This document shows positions 1-7,735 of a stretch of DNA of 11,699 nt, piece by piece. Where the stretch lies: the NCBI GenBank assembly GCA_009692395.1, contig SHZG01000060.1, positions 1 to 11,699 on the forward strand. The letters are read 5' to 3'. The stretch's first letter is position 1. Each line of letters begins with the position of its first letter. This stretch comes from Methylococcales bacterium (GTDB lineage: Bacteria > Pseudomonadota > Gammaproteobacteria > Methylococcales > Methylomonadaceae). A program made the translations under genes and the position numbers. The notes beneath the pieces are model-generated. The model had not been told where the DNA came from, ran no database searches, and saw only the letters and a list, made by a program, of their open reading frames with translations.

Positions 1-106
1 TACTTGCCACTCCAACACCAAAACGCACTGCCGCTTCCGCTTGTGTTAGCCCTTCTTGTTCTTTAATCGTCAATACTTTTTGGCGGAAATCGGCTGAATA
101 TGTCAT
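1..106 (-). mobile_element. IS630-type transposase, N-terminal fragment (cut by window edge)
   Basis: The minus strand reads ATG at 106-104 and then 35 codons to the window edge, beginning MTYSADFRQKVLTIKEQEG and continuing LTQAEAAVRFGVGVAS. This is the pattern of the N-terminal helix-turn-helix of IS630-family transposases, which bind the element's terminal repeats: an opening like YSxDFRxKVL, then an EG-hydrophobic-T/S helix and a RFGVGxAS recognition helix. The catalytic DDE domain lies outside the window, so I cannot tell whether the copy is intact. The start lies only 48 bases from the ligA stop, so one end of the element must fall at about 107-153. IS630 elements insert at TA; TA dinucleotides occur there, for example in TATA at 141-144, but I could not define a terminal repeat. 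Family assignment is from remembered motifs and is fairly confident. Confidence 0.72.
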
Positions 107-153
107 CTAATTTAAAATAATCAAATTATACTGCTTTGGCTATATGAATCGCG

Positions 154-2145
154 CTACCCGTGCAGCTCTGCCAAAAAAGTGGCTTCATCAATCACTCTAA
201 CGCCCAATTCCTCAGCTTTAGCTAGTTTAGAACCTGCCTCTGCACCTGCCACCACGCAGTCAGTTTTTTTAGACACTGAACCTGATACTTTCGCGCCTAA
301 ACTTTCCAGTAGAGCTTTGGCGTCATGACGGGGCATGGACATTGTGCCTGTTAATACCCACGTTTGCCCTGCCAGTGGTTGGGCTTGTTCGGGTTGTTCA
401 TCCACCCAATGCACACCCGCGTTAATAATATCGGCAACAATGGCTTGATTTCGAGCATCTTGAAAAAAATCCACTATACTTTTTGCAGTCACAGGGCCAA
501 CATCGGGTACTTGGATTAGTTCTTCAAATGTGGCGGCTTGAATAGCTGGCAAGTTTTTAAAATACTGTGCCACATTTTTAGAACCGCCTTCACCGACTTC
601 GGGTATGCCCAAGGCGGCTAAAAATGTCCGCAATTTAGTCGTTTTTGAGGCTTCGATAGAATCCAGCACGTTTTGCGCACTTTTCTCGCCTAGCCCATCT
701 AAGCTGGCAATATCTTCCAGCTTGAGTTTATAAATATCGGCGATGGCGTGAATAATGCCTTTGCTGTACAGCAGTTCAATTAATTTAGTGCCAAGATTAA
801 CAATGTTCATGCAGTTACGCGAGGCGTAATGTTCGATACGTTCTGCGCCTTGTGCCGCACAAATCAAACCACCTGTACAACGAAACGCGGCTTGCCCTTC
901 GATGCGTATCACGGGCGAATCGCATACAGGGCAACGGGCGGGCATGATTATCGGCTGTCTGTCTTCGCCTTGTTCAGCGACTTTTGCCACTTTGGGAATC
1001 ACATCACCAGCGCGTTGAATGTCTACGCTATCACCCATGCACAAGCCTAAGCGGTCAATTTCATCCATATTGTGCAAAGTGGCATTGCTGACGGTGACAC
1101 CCGCAACAAACACGGGTTCTAAACGCGCCACAGGGGTTAATACGCCTGTGCGTCCGACTTGAAAATCTACGCCTAACAGTTGAGTGATGGCTTGTTGCGC
1201 AGGAAATTTTCTCGCCACTGCCCATTTAGGCGAACGGGCAATAAAACCTAAAGCGGTTTGTGTGGCTAAGTCATCGATTTTGTAGACGATGCCATCAATT
1301 TCCATCGGTAGGCTGTCTCTGAGTTGTTCCATGCGTTGGTAATTTTCAGTAAACGCCTCGAAACCGCCTGAAAACGCATAGCAATGGGGATTACGTCTAA
1401 AACCTAGCGAGATGAGGTAGTCAATCATTTCCGAATGGCGGGTAAATTCACGCTCACCTTGGTATTCGCCAACGTTATAGGGAATAAATTGCAAATCACG
1501 TTTAGCGGCGATTTGTGGATTCATTTGCCGCACTGTACCCGCAGCAGCATTGCGCGGATTGACAAACACTTTGCTATTTTGTTGTTTGGCTAACTGATTG
1601 ACTTTAGTAAACGCGGCTTTAGGCATAAATACTTCACCGCGTACTTCCAATTTTTCAGGCGGTGTATTAGTGGCAAGTTTTAGCGGTACGGATTGAATGG
1701 TTTTGATGTTGTGGGTGACATCTTCGCCAACTTGCCCATCACCGCGCGTGGCGGCGTAGCTGAATAGCCCGTTGTCGTAGTGAATGGTAATCGCTAAACC
1801 ATCCAGTTTAGGTTCGCTAAATATCGCTAATGAATCGGGGGGGACATCTAATTCTTTCGCGGCTTTATCAAAAAAATCGTAGGTTTCTTGTACAGAAAAC
1901 GCATTGGCTAACGAGAGCATTTTTACACCATGCTCTACTTTTTTAAATTCAGCTATAGGCGATGCGCCAACGCGTTGCGAAGGTGATTCTGGGCTGACTA
2001 AATCGGGGTTTTCAGTTTCTAGTGCCAGTAAGGCGCGAAAAGCATGATCGTATTCAGCATCACTCACCAGTGGATTATCGAGGACGTAATAGGCGTGATT
2101 CCAGCCGTTAATGCGTTCAACCAATTGCTCGTAGCTTAAATTCAA
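154..2145 (-). CDS. ligA: NAD-dependent DNA ligase LigA, TTG start
   Basis: LigA seals nicks in duplex DNA during replication and repair, using NAD+ to adenylate its active-site lysine. The 663-residue product has the full bacterial layout: an N-terminal NMN-binding region (about 1-65), the adenylation domain with the KLDG motif (Lys113), an OB fold from about 315, a four-cysteine zinc finger (C405, C408, C423, C429), helix-hairpin-helix repeats (about 430-575) and a C-terminal BRCT domain (about 590-663). Length is close to the usual 670. The start is TTG at 2145-2143: a GGGAGG ribosome-binding site lies four bases upstream, no ATG fits nearby, and the next in-frame Met is residue 76, well inside the protein. 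It follows zipA by 79 bases in the conserved smc-zipA-ligA order. The stretch after the zinc finger reads MNIVNLG, where I expect something like MDIDGLG. Confidence 0.97.
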   Translation of the reverse strand: MNLSYEQLVERINGWNHAYYVLDNPLVSDAEYDHAFRALLALETENPDLVSPESPSQRVGASPIAEFKKVEHGVKMLSLANAFSVQETYDFFDKAAKELDVPPDSLAIFSEPKLDGLAITIHYDNGLFSYAATRGDGQVGEDVTHNIKTIQSVPLKLATNTPPEKLEVRGEVFMPKAAFTKVNQLAKQQNSKVFVNPRNAAAGTVRQMNPQIAAKRDLQFIPYNVGEYQGEREFTRHSEMIDYLISLGFRRNPHCYAFSGGFEAFTENYQRMEQLRDSLPMEIDGIVYKIDDLATQTALGFIARSPKWAVARKFPAQQAITQLLGVDFQVGRTGVLTPVARLEPVFVAGVTVSNATLHNMDEIDRLGLCMGDSVDIQRAGDVIPKVAKVAEQGEDRQPIIMPARCPVCDSPVIRIEGQAAFRCTGGLICAAQGAERIEHYASRNCMNIVNLGTKLIELLYSKGIIHAIADIYKLKLEDIASLDGLGEKSAQNVLDSIEASKTTKLRTFLAALGIPEVGEGGSKNVAQYFKNLPAIQAATFEELIQVPDVGPVTAKSIVDFFQDARNQAIVADIINAGVHWVDEQPEQAQPLAGQTWVLTGTMSMPRHDAKALLESLGAKVSGSVSKKTDCVVAGAEAGSKLAKAEELGVRVIDEATFLAELHG

Positions 2146-2155
2146 AGTGCCTCCC
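2137..2155 (-). promoter_or_regulatory. Strong ribosome-binding site that fixes the ligA TTG start
   Basis: On the minus strand GGGAGG (2155-2150) is followed by four bases, CACT, and then TTG at 2145-2143. This is a near-ideal Shine-Dalgarno sequence and spacing. It is the main reason for choosing the TTG start. Confidence 0.8.
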
Positions 2156-2161
2156 GTGTTT

Positions 2162-2194
2162 AGACCTTTGAGGTTTTCAAAACCTCAAAGGTCT
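2162..2194. repeat. 33-bp perfect palindrome between zipA and ligA
   Basis: The left arm AGACCTTTGAGGTTTT (2162-2177) is exactly complementary to the right arm AAAACCTCAAAGGTCT (2179-2194) around a single central C. It sits in the 79-base gap, just ahead of the ligA ribosome-binding site. No T-run follows on either strand, so it does not look like a standard intrinsic terminator. It resembles a dispersed REP-like palindrome. In the mRNA it could form a very stable hairpin between the zipA and ligA messages. Confidence 0.85.
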
Positions 2195-2224
2195 GTATTG
2201 CGTTTAAATGAGCAGGGGTAAAAA

Positions 2225-2902
2225 TCACAGACTCTGCCGAATAGCCTTCACAGTCGCCTCGGTGAGTGGTTTTCTTTGGTGATCCCAAATATCGCCCTCT
2301 AACTCTACCGCTAACATACGAATGGTTTCTACATAGTCATTAAACACCGCGCGGGCATCATCTACGGCATCAGGCTGCATAAAGAATACAATACCAGAAC
2401 AGTAAAACGACTCTAAATGGCCATTAGGAAACGTACCTGGTGCAACCATACTAGCTACGCCAAAATCGACTAATTGGTTAGTATCTAAGCGTTCAAATAT
2501 TTTTAAACTGCCATATTTAAGTCCCGCTATTCTAAAAGCGCGAATCAAATCCAAGCCATTAAAACCTTGTTCTGCTTTGGCGACGAGGCAAAATTGAATA
2601 ATCGCTGGCGTAGCAATGCGTGGTGGGGGAGAAAAATCGGCTTCCGCTTCCTCTTCCTCATCATCTTCGTCATTTGAATAATAGTTATCAGATGGATTAA
2701 CTAGCGCAGAACCTAACGGCGCAATATAGATGTCATCATCATTGCTATCTGATGATTCATTACGCACTGCTTGAGACTCCTCTTCATCGAAGTCTATTTC
2801 TCGTTGTGATTGTCGGTCTTTTAAATAACCCCACGTCAACATCACAATAACGATAATTAGCCCTGTGGCAATAATGACAATTCTTAATATTTCTTTGTCC
2901 AT
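2225..2902 (-). CDS. zipA: Cell division protein ZipA
   Basis: ZipA is an inner-membrane division protein that tethers FtsZ to the membrane and stabilises the Z ring. The 225-residue product has the family layout: a short N-terminal stretch leading into one membrane helix (about 6-24), a basic turn (KDRQSQR, 28-34), a flexible linker, and a C-terminal FtsZ-binding domain (about 97-225). The C-terminal domain has the typical features MVAPGTFP, SGIVFFMQ and WDHQRKPLT near the end. It is shorter than E. coli ZipA (about 328 residues). The difference lies in the linker (about 36-95), which is strongly acidic (for example DEDDEEEEAEAD) rather than the long proline/glutamine-rich linker of enterobacteria. 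The ATG shares its A with the TAA stop of smc, implying translational coupling. The stop is TGA, so TGA terminates translation in this genome. Confidence 0.93.
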   Translation of the reverse strand: MDKEILRIVIIATGLIIVIVMLTWGYLKDRQSQREIDFDEEESQAVRNESSDSNDDDIYIAPLGSALVNPSDNYYSNDEDDEEEEAEADFSPPPRIATPAIIQFCLVAKAEQGFNGLDLIRAFRIAGLKYGSLKIFERLDTNQLVDFGVASMVAPGTFPNGHLESFYCSGIVFFMQPDAVDDARAVFNDYVETIRMLAVELEGDIWDHQRKPLTEATVKAIRQSL

Positions 2903-5900
2903 TAGATCACCGCCAAACTGATTGCTTCTTCAATATCAACCGCGACCATTCGGGACACGCCTGGCTCTTTCATGGTAACACCTGCTAATTGTTTGGAAAT
3001 TTCCATTGTAACCTTATTGTGTGAGATATATAAAAACTGTACGGTGGCAGACATTTCTTCAACCATTTTTGAAAAGCGTCTTACATTCGCATCATCAAGT
3101 GGTGCGTCCACTTCGTCTAATAAGCAAAACGGCGCGGGATTAAGTTCAAAAATTGAAAAGACTAATGCCACTGCGGTTAATGCTTTTTCGCCACCCGATA
3201 ACAAATGAATCGTGCTATTCTTTTTACCAGGGGGTCTGGCGATAATAGTAACCCCTGATTCTAATAAATCTTGTTCCGTCAATTCCAAATAGGCGTGTCC
3301 ACCGCCGAATAATTTTGGAAATTTTTCCTGTAACCCGCTGTTTATTTTATCGAAAGTTTCTTTAAAACGTAACCGACTTTCTTTATCAATTTTACTAATT
3401 GCCATTTCCAAGGTTTGTAAGGCTTCAATTAGGTCAGCGTGTTGGGCATTTAAAAAAGCACTGCGTTCCGATTGCGCCTTATATTCTTCGATAGCCGTTA
3501 AATTAATCGTGCCTAAACACTCAATTTGTATGGTCAATTCATCAACTTTATATTTCCAAGCTGACTCTGTCGCCTGTTCGCTTAGGTTTTTTAACACCTG
3601 TTCGGCATCAGCATCAATTTCTTTCAGTTGCTCATTGACCGTTTGCCCACGCACTTTACTTTCCTGACTCTCAAAGCGCAGCTTATCCAGTGCTTCTTTC
3701 TCGACTTCTAACGCTCTTTGCACGCGCGTATGTTGCTTGGCTAACTCTGTGATGGTCGTTTCCAGCTCATTTTGAATCTGTCGCTCGGTTTTTAATCGTT
3801 GTTCCAGTTGATTCTTTTCCAGCGTTTTATCAGCAAGTAAAGCTTTTTCTTCAGCCAATGTTGAATGGGTTTGCTGCTGTTTATTATCTAACTGGGCAAT
3901 ACGCGCCACGGCTTGCTGGTGTTGCAGTCGTAAGCGTTCTATTGGTTTACTGGTCAAACTTTCCGACGACCGCAATGCTTCAATAGTCGCCTTGATACTA
4001 AACCCTTGTTGTCTCGCTTCATTCACCGCGTGTTCATTATGATGTTGTGCGGTGTGTAACACTTGGTTTGCCGTCTCTAGCTGTAGGCGCGTGGTTTCTT
4101 GCTCTGCCATAATGGCTTCGGCTTGTGCCTGTAATTGGTGCGCTTCACTCAACATTTCAACGGTTTTAACCAATTCACTATCAATGCCTTGTTGCTCTTG
4201 ACGAATTTGCGCTAAACGGTGCTGCTGTTGTTCTAAGCGAGCAGACTGCGCACTCAATTCTGCATTTTTAAGTGACAACTCCATGCCCAAATTGCTATCA
4301 CGTCGCGCCACTGATTCACGCTGCACTTCGGCGGTTTTTAGGTGGGCTGCTGTCGCTGCCAAACAATCTTCCACATCGGCTATCTCAGTGTGTACCTGTT
4401 CCAACTGGTGCTTTAACAAGCGCAATTCTTTTTCACGCTGTAATACACCCGTTTTATGATCTTTGCTCCGCTGAATTTTTAACCAGCCCGCACCTAACCA
4501 TAAACCCTCAGGCGTAATAACGGATTCATGGGCGTGTAGGTTTTTTGCTAACTGTTGAGCTGTGTCGCTATCAGTTGCGCAATAAATCCCCGATAACAAC
4601 GCCGTTAAATCCCACGGTGCGTTGATTTTAGTTAATAGTGCTGGTGTAACGACTGCCAGTCCTTTAGAGGACTGGCAGTCATTAGAGACTTGCGTACCAA
4701 ACAGCGTCAATGATTCATCCGTTAAATTTGGCAAATGCGGTAAGAATGAATCAATATGCGCAACACAAACCGCCTCTAAATAACTGCCCAACACCGTTTC
4801 AACCGCTGTTTCCCAGCCTGCATCTACGTCTAAATATTCCGCTAATCGTCCTTGCTCAATAGCTACGCCGCATTGATTCAGCCACGCACTCAGGGTTTTA
4901 TTCTCTTTACCCATAGCGTGTTGCTGTAATAATTCCAACGAGGTGATTTTGCCAGTCAGTTGCTGTTGCTGTGAGCGGTGACTATGCAGCGCATCATGCA
5001 GGTGCTTAATCTGTTGGCGATGCTCAACACTCTGCGAATGCAGTTGTTCAAGCTCAACCTGCAAGTCTTCACGCTGGGTTTCAATCAGTTCAATACTGGC
5101 TTCCAATGATTCAATATCATCGGACAAATCACCCGCTACCAACTGTTCACTCTCCAGCAATAACCTATCGAGTCGAATGTGTAATTGCTGTTGTTGATTA
5201 TCCAACTGGAGAATTTTAACGCGCTGAACTTCCGCCTGTTCTTTATACCGCGCCGTTCTAGCCTGATAACTATTCCATTGCGCTTGCCATGCCTGTCTTT
5301 GTTGTTGTGTATCTTGCTGGCATTGCACCACAGTTTCTTGACGTTCCTGAACCGCTAACCAGCTTTGTTCGGCTTCGTCCAACTGCTGTTTAATGTCTTC
5401 TAATGCCTGATTATCGGCTTCTAATTCACTCAGCGCGTGATCGGCTTGTTGCTGTGAACGTCCAATTTCCAGCAGCGTGTCTTCATGAGTACGTTGTTCA
5501 TGCTTAATCGTTTGCTCAAAACGCCCAACTTCGGCAACTGCACCATAATAATCGCCTTGCACCTGATTAAACTGTTGTTGCTGATGTTGATGCTCAGTAC
5601 GTTGGCTTTCAAGCTGGCTATCAATACTCCGCGATTCCACAAATAAACGATTATGTTCAATAGCAACGGCTTGTAATTTTCTATCCAATGCAGCGGCGGC
5701 TTGCTGATAACTGTGCCAGCGCATGGCTAACAATTCGGTTTTAAACTGCCGCTCTTGCTGTTTAAGTTCAGTGTATTTTTCGGCTTTTACGGCTTGTTTT
5801 TGCAAATGCTTGATTTGCTTGTCCACTTCTTCACGGACATCATCCAGCCGTTCCAGATTATCGCGGGTATTGCGCATTCTGGTTTCGGTTTCACTGCGGC

Positions 5901-6426
5901 GTTCTTTATATTTAGAAATGCCAGCGGCTTCTTCGATATGCACACGCAATTCGTCAGGCTTGGCTTCCACCATGCGTGAAATCGTGCCTTGCTCAATAAT
6001 CGCATAACTACGCGAACCTAAACCCGTACCTAAAAATAAATCGGTAATATCTCTACGCCGACAGCGTGAACCATTCAGCCAATACACCGATAAGCCATCA
6101 CGACTGACCTGCCGCTTAATAGCAATGCTGTCATACTGGGCGTATTCGCCGCCTAATTTACCTTTGGAATTATTAAACACCAACTCGACCGACGCAGTAC
6201 TGACAGGTTTACGCCCTGATGAACCATTAAAAATGACATCAGCCATATTACCGCCACGCAAATGTTTAGCAGAACTTTCGCCCATCACCCACCGCACTGC
6301 ATCAATAATATTAGATTTACCACAACCATTCGGGCCAACAATCGCCGTTAAATTGCTAGTGATGGGAATAACGGTGGTATCGACAAAGGATTTAAAACCC
6401 GACAGTTTGATTTTTTCCAGCTTCAT
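2902..6426 (-). CDS. smc: Chromosome segregation ATPase Smc
   Basis: Smc is the ATPase core of the bacterial condensin complex (partners ScpA and ScpB), which compacts and helps separate sister chromosomes. The 1174-residue product is full length. The N-terminal head has the Walker A motif GPNGCGKS (31-38). A long coiled coil rich in Gln, Glu and Leu follows (about 165-500), then the hinge (about 505-665), the returning coil, and the C-terminal head with signature LSGGEKALTA (1076-1085) and Walker B CLLDEVDAP (about 1101-1109, catalytic Glu1105). The start gives MKLEKIKLSGFKSF, the usual family N-terminus. Having Smc rather than MukB argues against Enterobacteriaceae or Vibrio. Inside the hinge, residues 583-592 (DCQSSKGLAV) are encoded exactly by a 30-bp palindrome, which looks like an inserted repeat. 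smc is first in the smc-zipA-ligA cluster and has its own likely promoter. Confidence 0.97.
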   Translation of the reverse strand: MKLEKIKLSGFKSFVDTTVIPITSNLTAIVGPNGCGKSNIIDAVRWVMGESSAKHLRGGNMADVIFNGSSGRKPVSTASVELVFNNSKGKLGGEYAQYDSIAIKRQVSRDGLSVYWLNGSRCRRRDITDLFLGTGLGSRSYAIIEQGTISRMVEAKPDELRVHIEEAAGISKYKERRSETETRMRNTRDNLERLDDVREEVDKQIKHLQKQAVKAEKYTELKQQERQFKTELLAMRWHSYQQAAAALDRKLQAVAIEHNRLFVESRSIDSQLESQRTEHQHQQQQFNQVQGDYYGAVAEVGRFEQTIKHEQRTHEDTLLEIGRSQQQADHALSELEADNQALEDIKQQLDEAEQSWLAVQERQETVVQCQQDTQQQRQAWQAQWNSYQARTARYKEQAEVQRVKILQLDNQQQQLHIRLDRLLLESEQLVAGDLSDDIESLEASIELIETQREDLQVELEQLHSQSVEHRQQIKHLHDALHSHRSQQQQLTGKITSLELLQQHAMGKENKTLSAWLNQCGVAIEQGRLAEYLDVDAGWETAVETVLGSYLEAVCVAHIDSFLPHLPNLTDESLTLFGTQVSNDCQSSKGLAVVTPALLTKINAPWDLTALLSGIYCATDSDTAQQLAKNLHAHESVITPEGLWLGAGWLKIQRSKDHKTGVLQREKELRLLKHQLEQVHTEIADVEDCLAATAAHLKTAEVQRESVARRDSNLGMELSLKNAELSAQSARLEQQQHRLAQIRQEQQGIDSELVKTVEMLSEAHQLQAQAEAIMAEQETTRLQLETANQVLHTAQHHNEHAVNEARQQGFSIKATIEALRSSESLTSKPIERLRLQHQQAVARIAQLDNKQQQTHSTLAEEKALLADKTLEKNQLEQRLKTERQIQNELETTITELAKQHTRVQRALEVEKEALDKLRFESQESKVRGQTVNEQLKEIDADAEQVLKNLSEQATESAWKYKVDELTIQIECLGTINLTAIEEYKAQSERSAFLNAQHADLIEALQTLEMAISKIDKESRLRFKETFDKINSGLQEKFPKLFGGGHAYLELTEQDLLESGVTIIARPPGKKNSTIHLLSGGEKALTAVALVFSIFELNPAPFCLLDEVDAPLDDANVRRFSKMVEEMSATVQFLYISHNKVTMEISKQLAGVTMKEPGVSRMVAVDIEEAISLAVI
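4651..4680. repeat. 30-bp palindrome within the smc hinge coding region
   Basis: The arms GACTGCCAGTCCT (4651-4663) and AGGACTGGCAGTC (4668-4680) are perfectly complementary around the loop TTAG. The element is exactly 30 bases and aligned to the reading frame, adding ten codons (DCQSSKGLAV) without a stop. Perfect 13-bp complementarity by chance in coding DNA is unlikely. I infer a palindromic element inserted in frame. Confidence 0.88.
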
Positions 6427-6452
6427 AACGGGGTTATGTCATCCTAATTAAA

Positions 6453-6481
6453 ATTAAACAACCAACCTCTAAGGGTGTCAT
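6453..6481 (-). promoter_or_regulatory. Candidate sigma70 promoter for smc
   Basis: The minus strand has ATGACA (6481-6476) as -35, a 17-base spacer, and TTTAAT (6458-6453) as -10. Each matches the consensus at five of six positions. Transcription would start near 6446, giving a leader of about 20 bases. The only purine-rich stretch, AGGA at 6445-6442, lies 15 bases from the ATG, so the ribosome-binding site is weak. Confidence 0.5.
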
Positions 6482-6541
6482 TTCCGCCTAATCAACTAGA
6501 AGTAACAATCACTTAAAATGGTATATTAATAGATATGAAAT

Positions 6542-6558
6542 GGATATTAGAAATATCC
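6542..6558. repeat. Small AT-rich hairpin upstream of smc
   Basis: GGATATT (6542-6548) and AATATCC (6552-6558) are perfect inverted arms around AGA. An alternative pairing, ATTAGA (6546-6551) with TCTAAT (6559-6564), overlaps it. The function is not evident. It lies about 60 bases upstream of the smc -35 box and could be an operator or chance AT-rich structure. Confidence 0.4.
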
Positions 6559-6570
6559 TCTAATAAAACA

Positions 6571-6613
6571 TCATTCCCTATCACATAAATATTATCTATA
6601 TGGTTAGGAATGA
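6571..6613 (-). terminator. Possible terminator downstream of the OYE-family gene
   Basis: TCATTCC (6571-6577) pairs with GGAATGA (6607-6613), and with a one-base bulge the stem extends by TA/TA. On the minus strand it lies 15 bases beyond the stop of the oxidoreductase gene and is followed by TGTTTTATT, a modest T-run. The loop is long and AT-rich, so it would be a weak terminator. Confidence 0.35.
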
Positions 6614-6627
6614 CTAAAACTGCGTTT

Positions 6628-7699
6628 TTATAAAGTCGGATAATCCGTATAACCCTTAGCATCGCCACCATAAAACGTGCTGACATAAGCCTTATTTAAC
6701 GGTGCGTGAGCGGCAAACCGCTCCACTAAATCAGGATTAGCAATATACAACTGCCCGAATGCGACCGCATCTGCCAAGCCTTGCTCAATAGTTTGATTAG
6801 CGCGGTCATAATCATAACCACCACACAATCAATCTGCCATGATAAGCCGCGCGTAATACTGCCAAATCAACCACCTTCGTCCCGTGTCGAATATCACTTT
6901 CCAGTGCGTCAACCACATGGACGTAGGCTAAATCAAAATTATTCAGTTGCTTTAATACATAAACAAACAGATCTTCTGGCACAGAATCAGTCATATCATT
7001 AAACGTACCACTAAGTGCAAGACGCACGCCAACACGATCTGCGTCCCACACCGAGAACACCGCTTCAGCGATTTGCCACAAAAAGCGCGTGCGGTTTTCC
7101 AGACAACCACCATCATTATCAGTGCGTTGATTCGAGCCATCACGCAAAAATTGGTCAATCAAATAACCATTTGCCGCGTGTATTGCCACGCCATCAAACC
7201 CTGCTGCCAGTGCATTTTCAGCCGCTTGGCGATAATGCTCCACAATCTCTTGAATTTCAGCAACCGATAAATCACGCGGCGTAACAAACGGCTTCATACC
7301 TGTGGGCGTAATCGCCTTACCTTTGGGCGCGATAGCAGACGGCGCAACGGGTAACGCGCCCTCATGATAATCAGGATGAGAAATCCGCCCAACGTGCCAT
7401 AACTGTAAAAAAATATGCCCATTTTTTGCATGAACCGCTGAGGTGACTTTTTTCCAGCCCTCAATCTGCGCCGCATTATAAATACACGGAATAGCAGGAT
7501 AACCAATACCTTGCGGCGAAATAGGCGTGGCTTCTGAAACAATCAAACCCGCACTAGCACGTTGGGTGTAATACATTGCCATTAACTCATTCGCGACACC
7601 ATCAGGTGAGCGCATTCGCGTTAAAGGAGCCATAACGACCCGATTCGGCAACGTATAAGCACCGATTTTAATAGGCGAAAGTACCGTTGTATTCATCAT
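6628..7699 (-). pseudogene. Old Yellow Enzyme family flavin oxidoreductase (NemA-like), frameshifted
   Basis: Members of this FMN-binding TIM-barrel family reduce activated alkenes, nitro compounds or maleimides with NAD(P)H. The first 292 codons run without interruption and show family landmarks: APLTRMRS (24-31), LQLWHVGR (98-105), the catalytic HAANGY (His174, Asn177), QFLRDGSNQRTD and GVRL with Arg226. After RLIV the frame runs into WWL and a TGA stop at 6812-6814. The expected ending, CGGYDYDRANQTIEQGLADA through DAVAFGQLYIANPDLVERF to STFYGG and KGYTDYPTL, continues in another frame to the stop at 6628. The break, around 6822-6829, is best explained by loss of one GT unit from a GTGTGTGG run. 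Joined, the product would be about 357 residues, the normal length. Without the last 65 residues the barrel and FMN-phosphate site are incomplete. It follows accA by 36 bases and may be cotranscribed. Start 7699 or the adjacent ATG at 7696. Confidence 0.88.
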
Positions 7700-7735
7700 T
7701 TATCTACGCCTTGAAAATCAATTACTCGCTAACGC

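Noticed and set aside
5430..6451. Several open frames overlapping smc on both strands
   Set aside because: They lie inside the well-conserved smc coding sequence, have no recognisable motifs and no ribosome-binding sites of note.
6628..6828. A separate small gene for the last part of the OYE protein
   Set aside because: It would need a TTG start in mid-barrel with no ribosome-binding site, and its sequence is exactly the missing C-terminus of the upstream frame.
6810..6832. Programmed ribosomal frameshifting in the OYE gene
   Set aside because: There is no slippery heptamer or downstream structure that I can see, and this family is not known for it. A lost GT unit is simpler.
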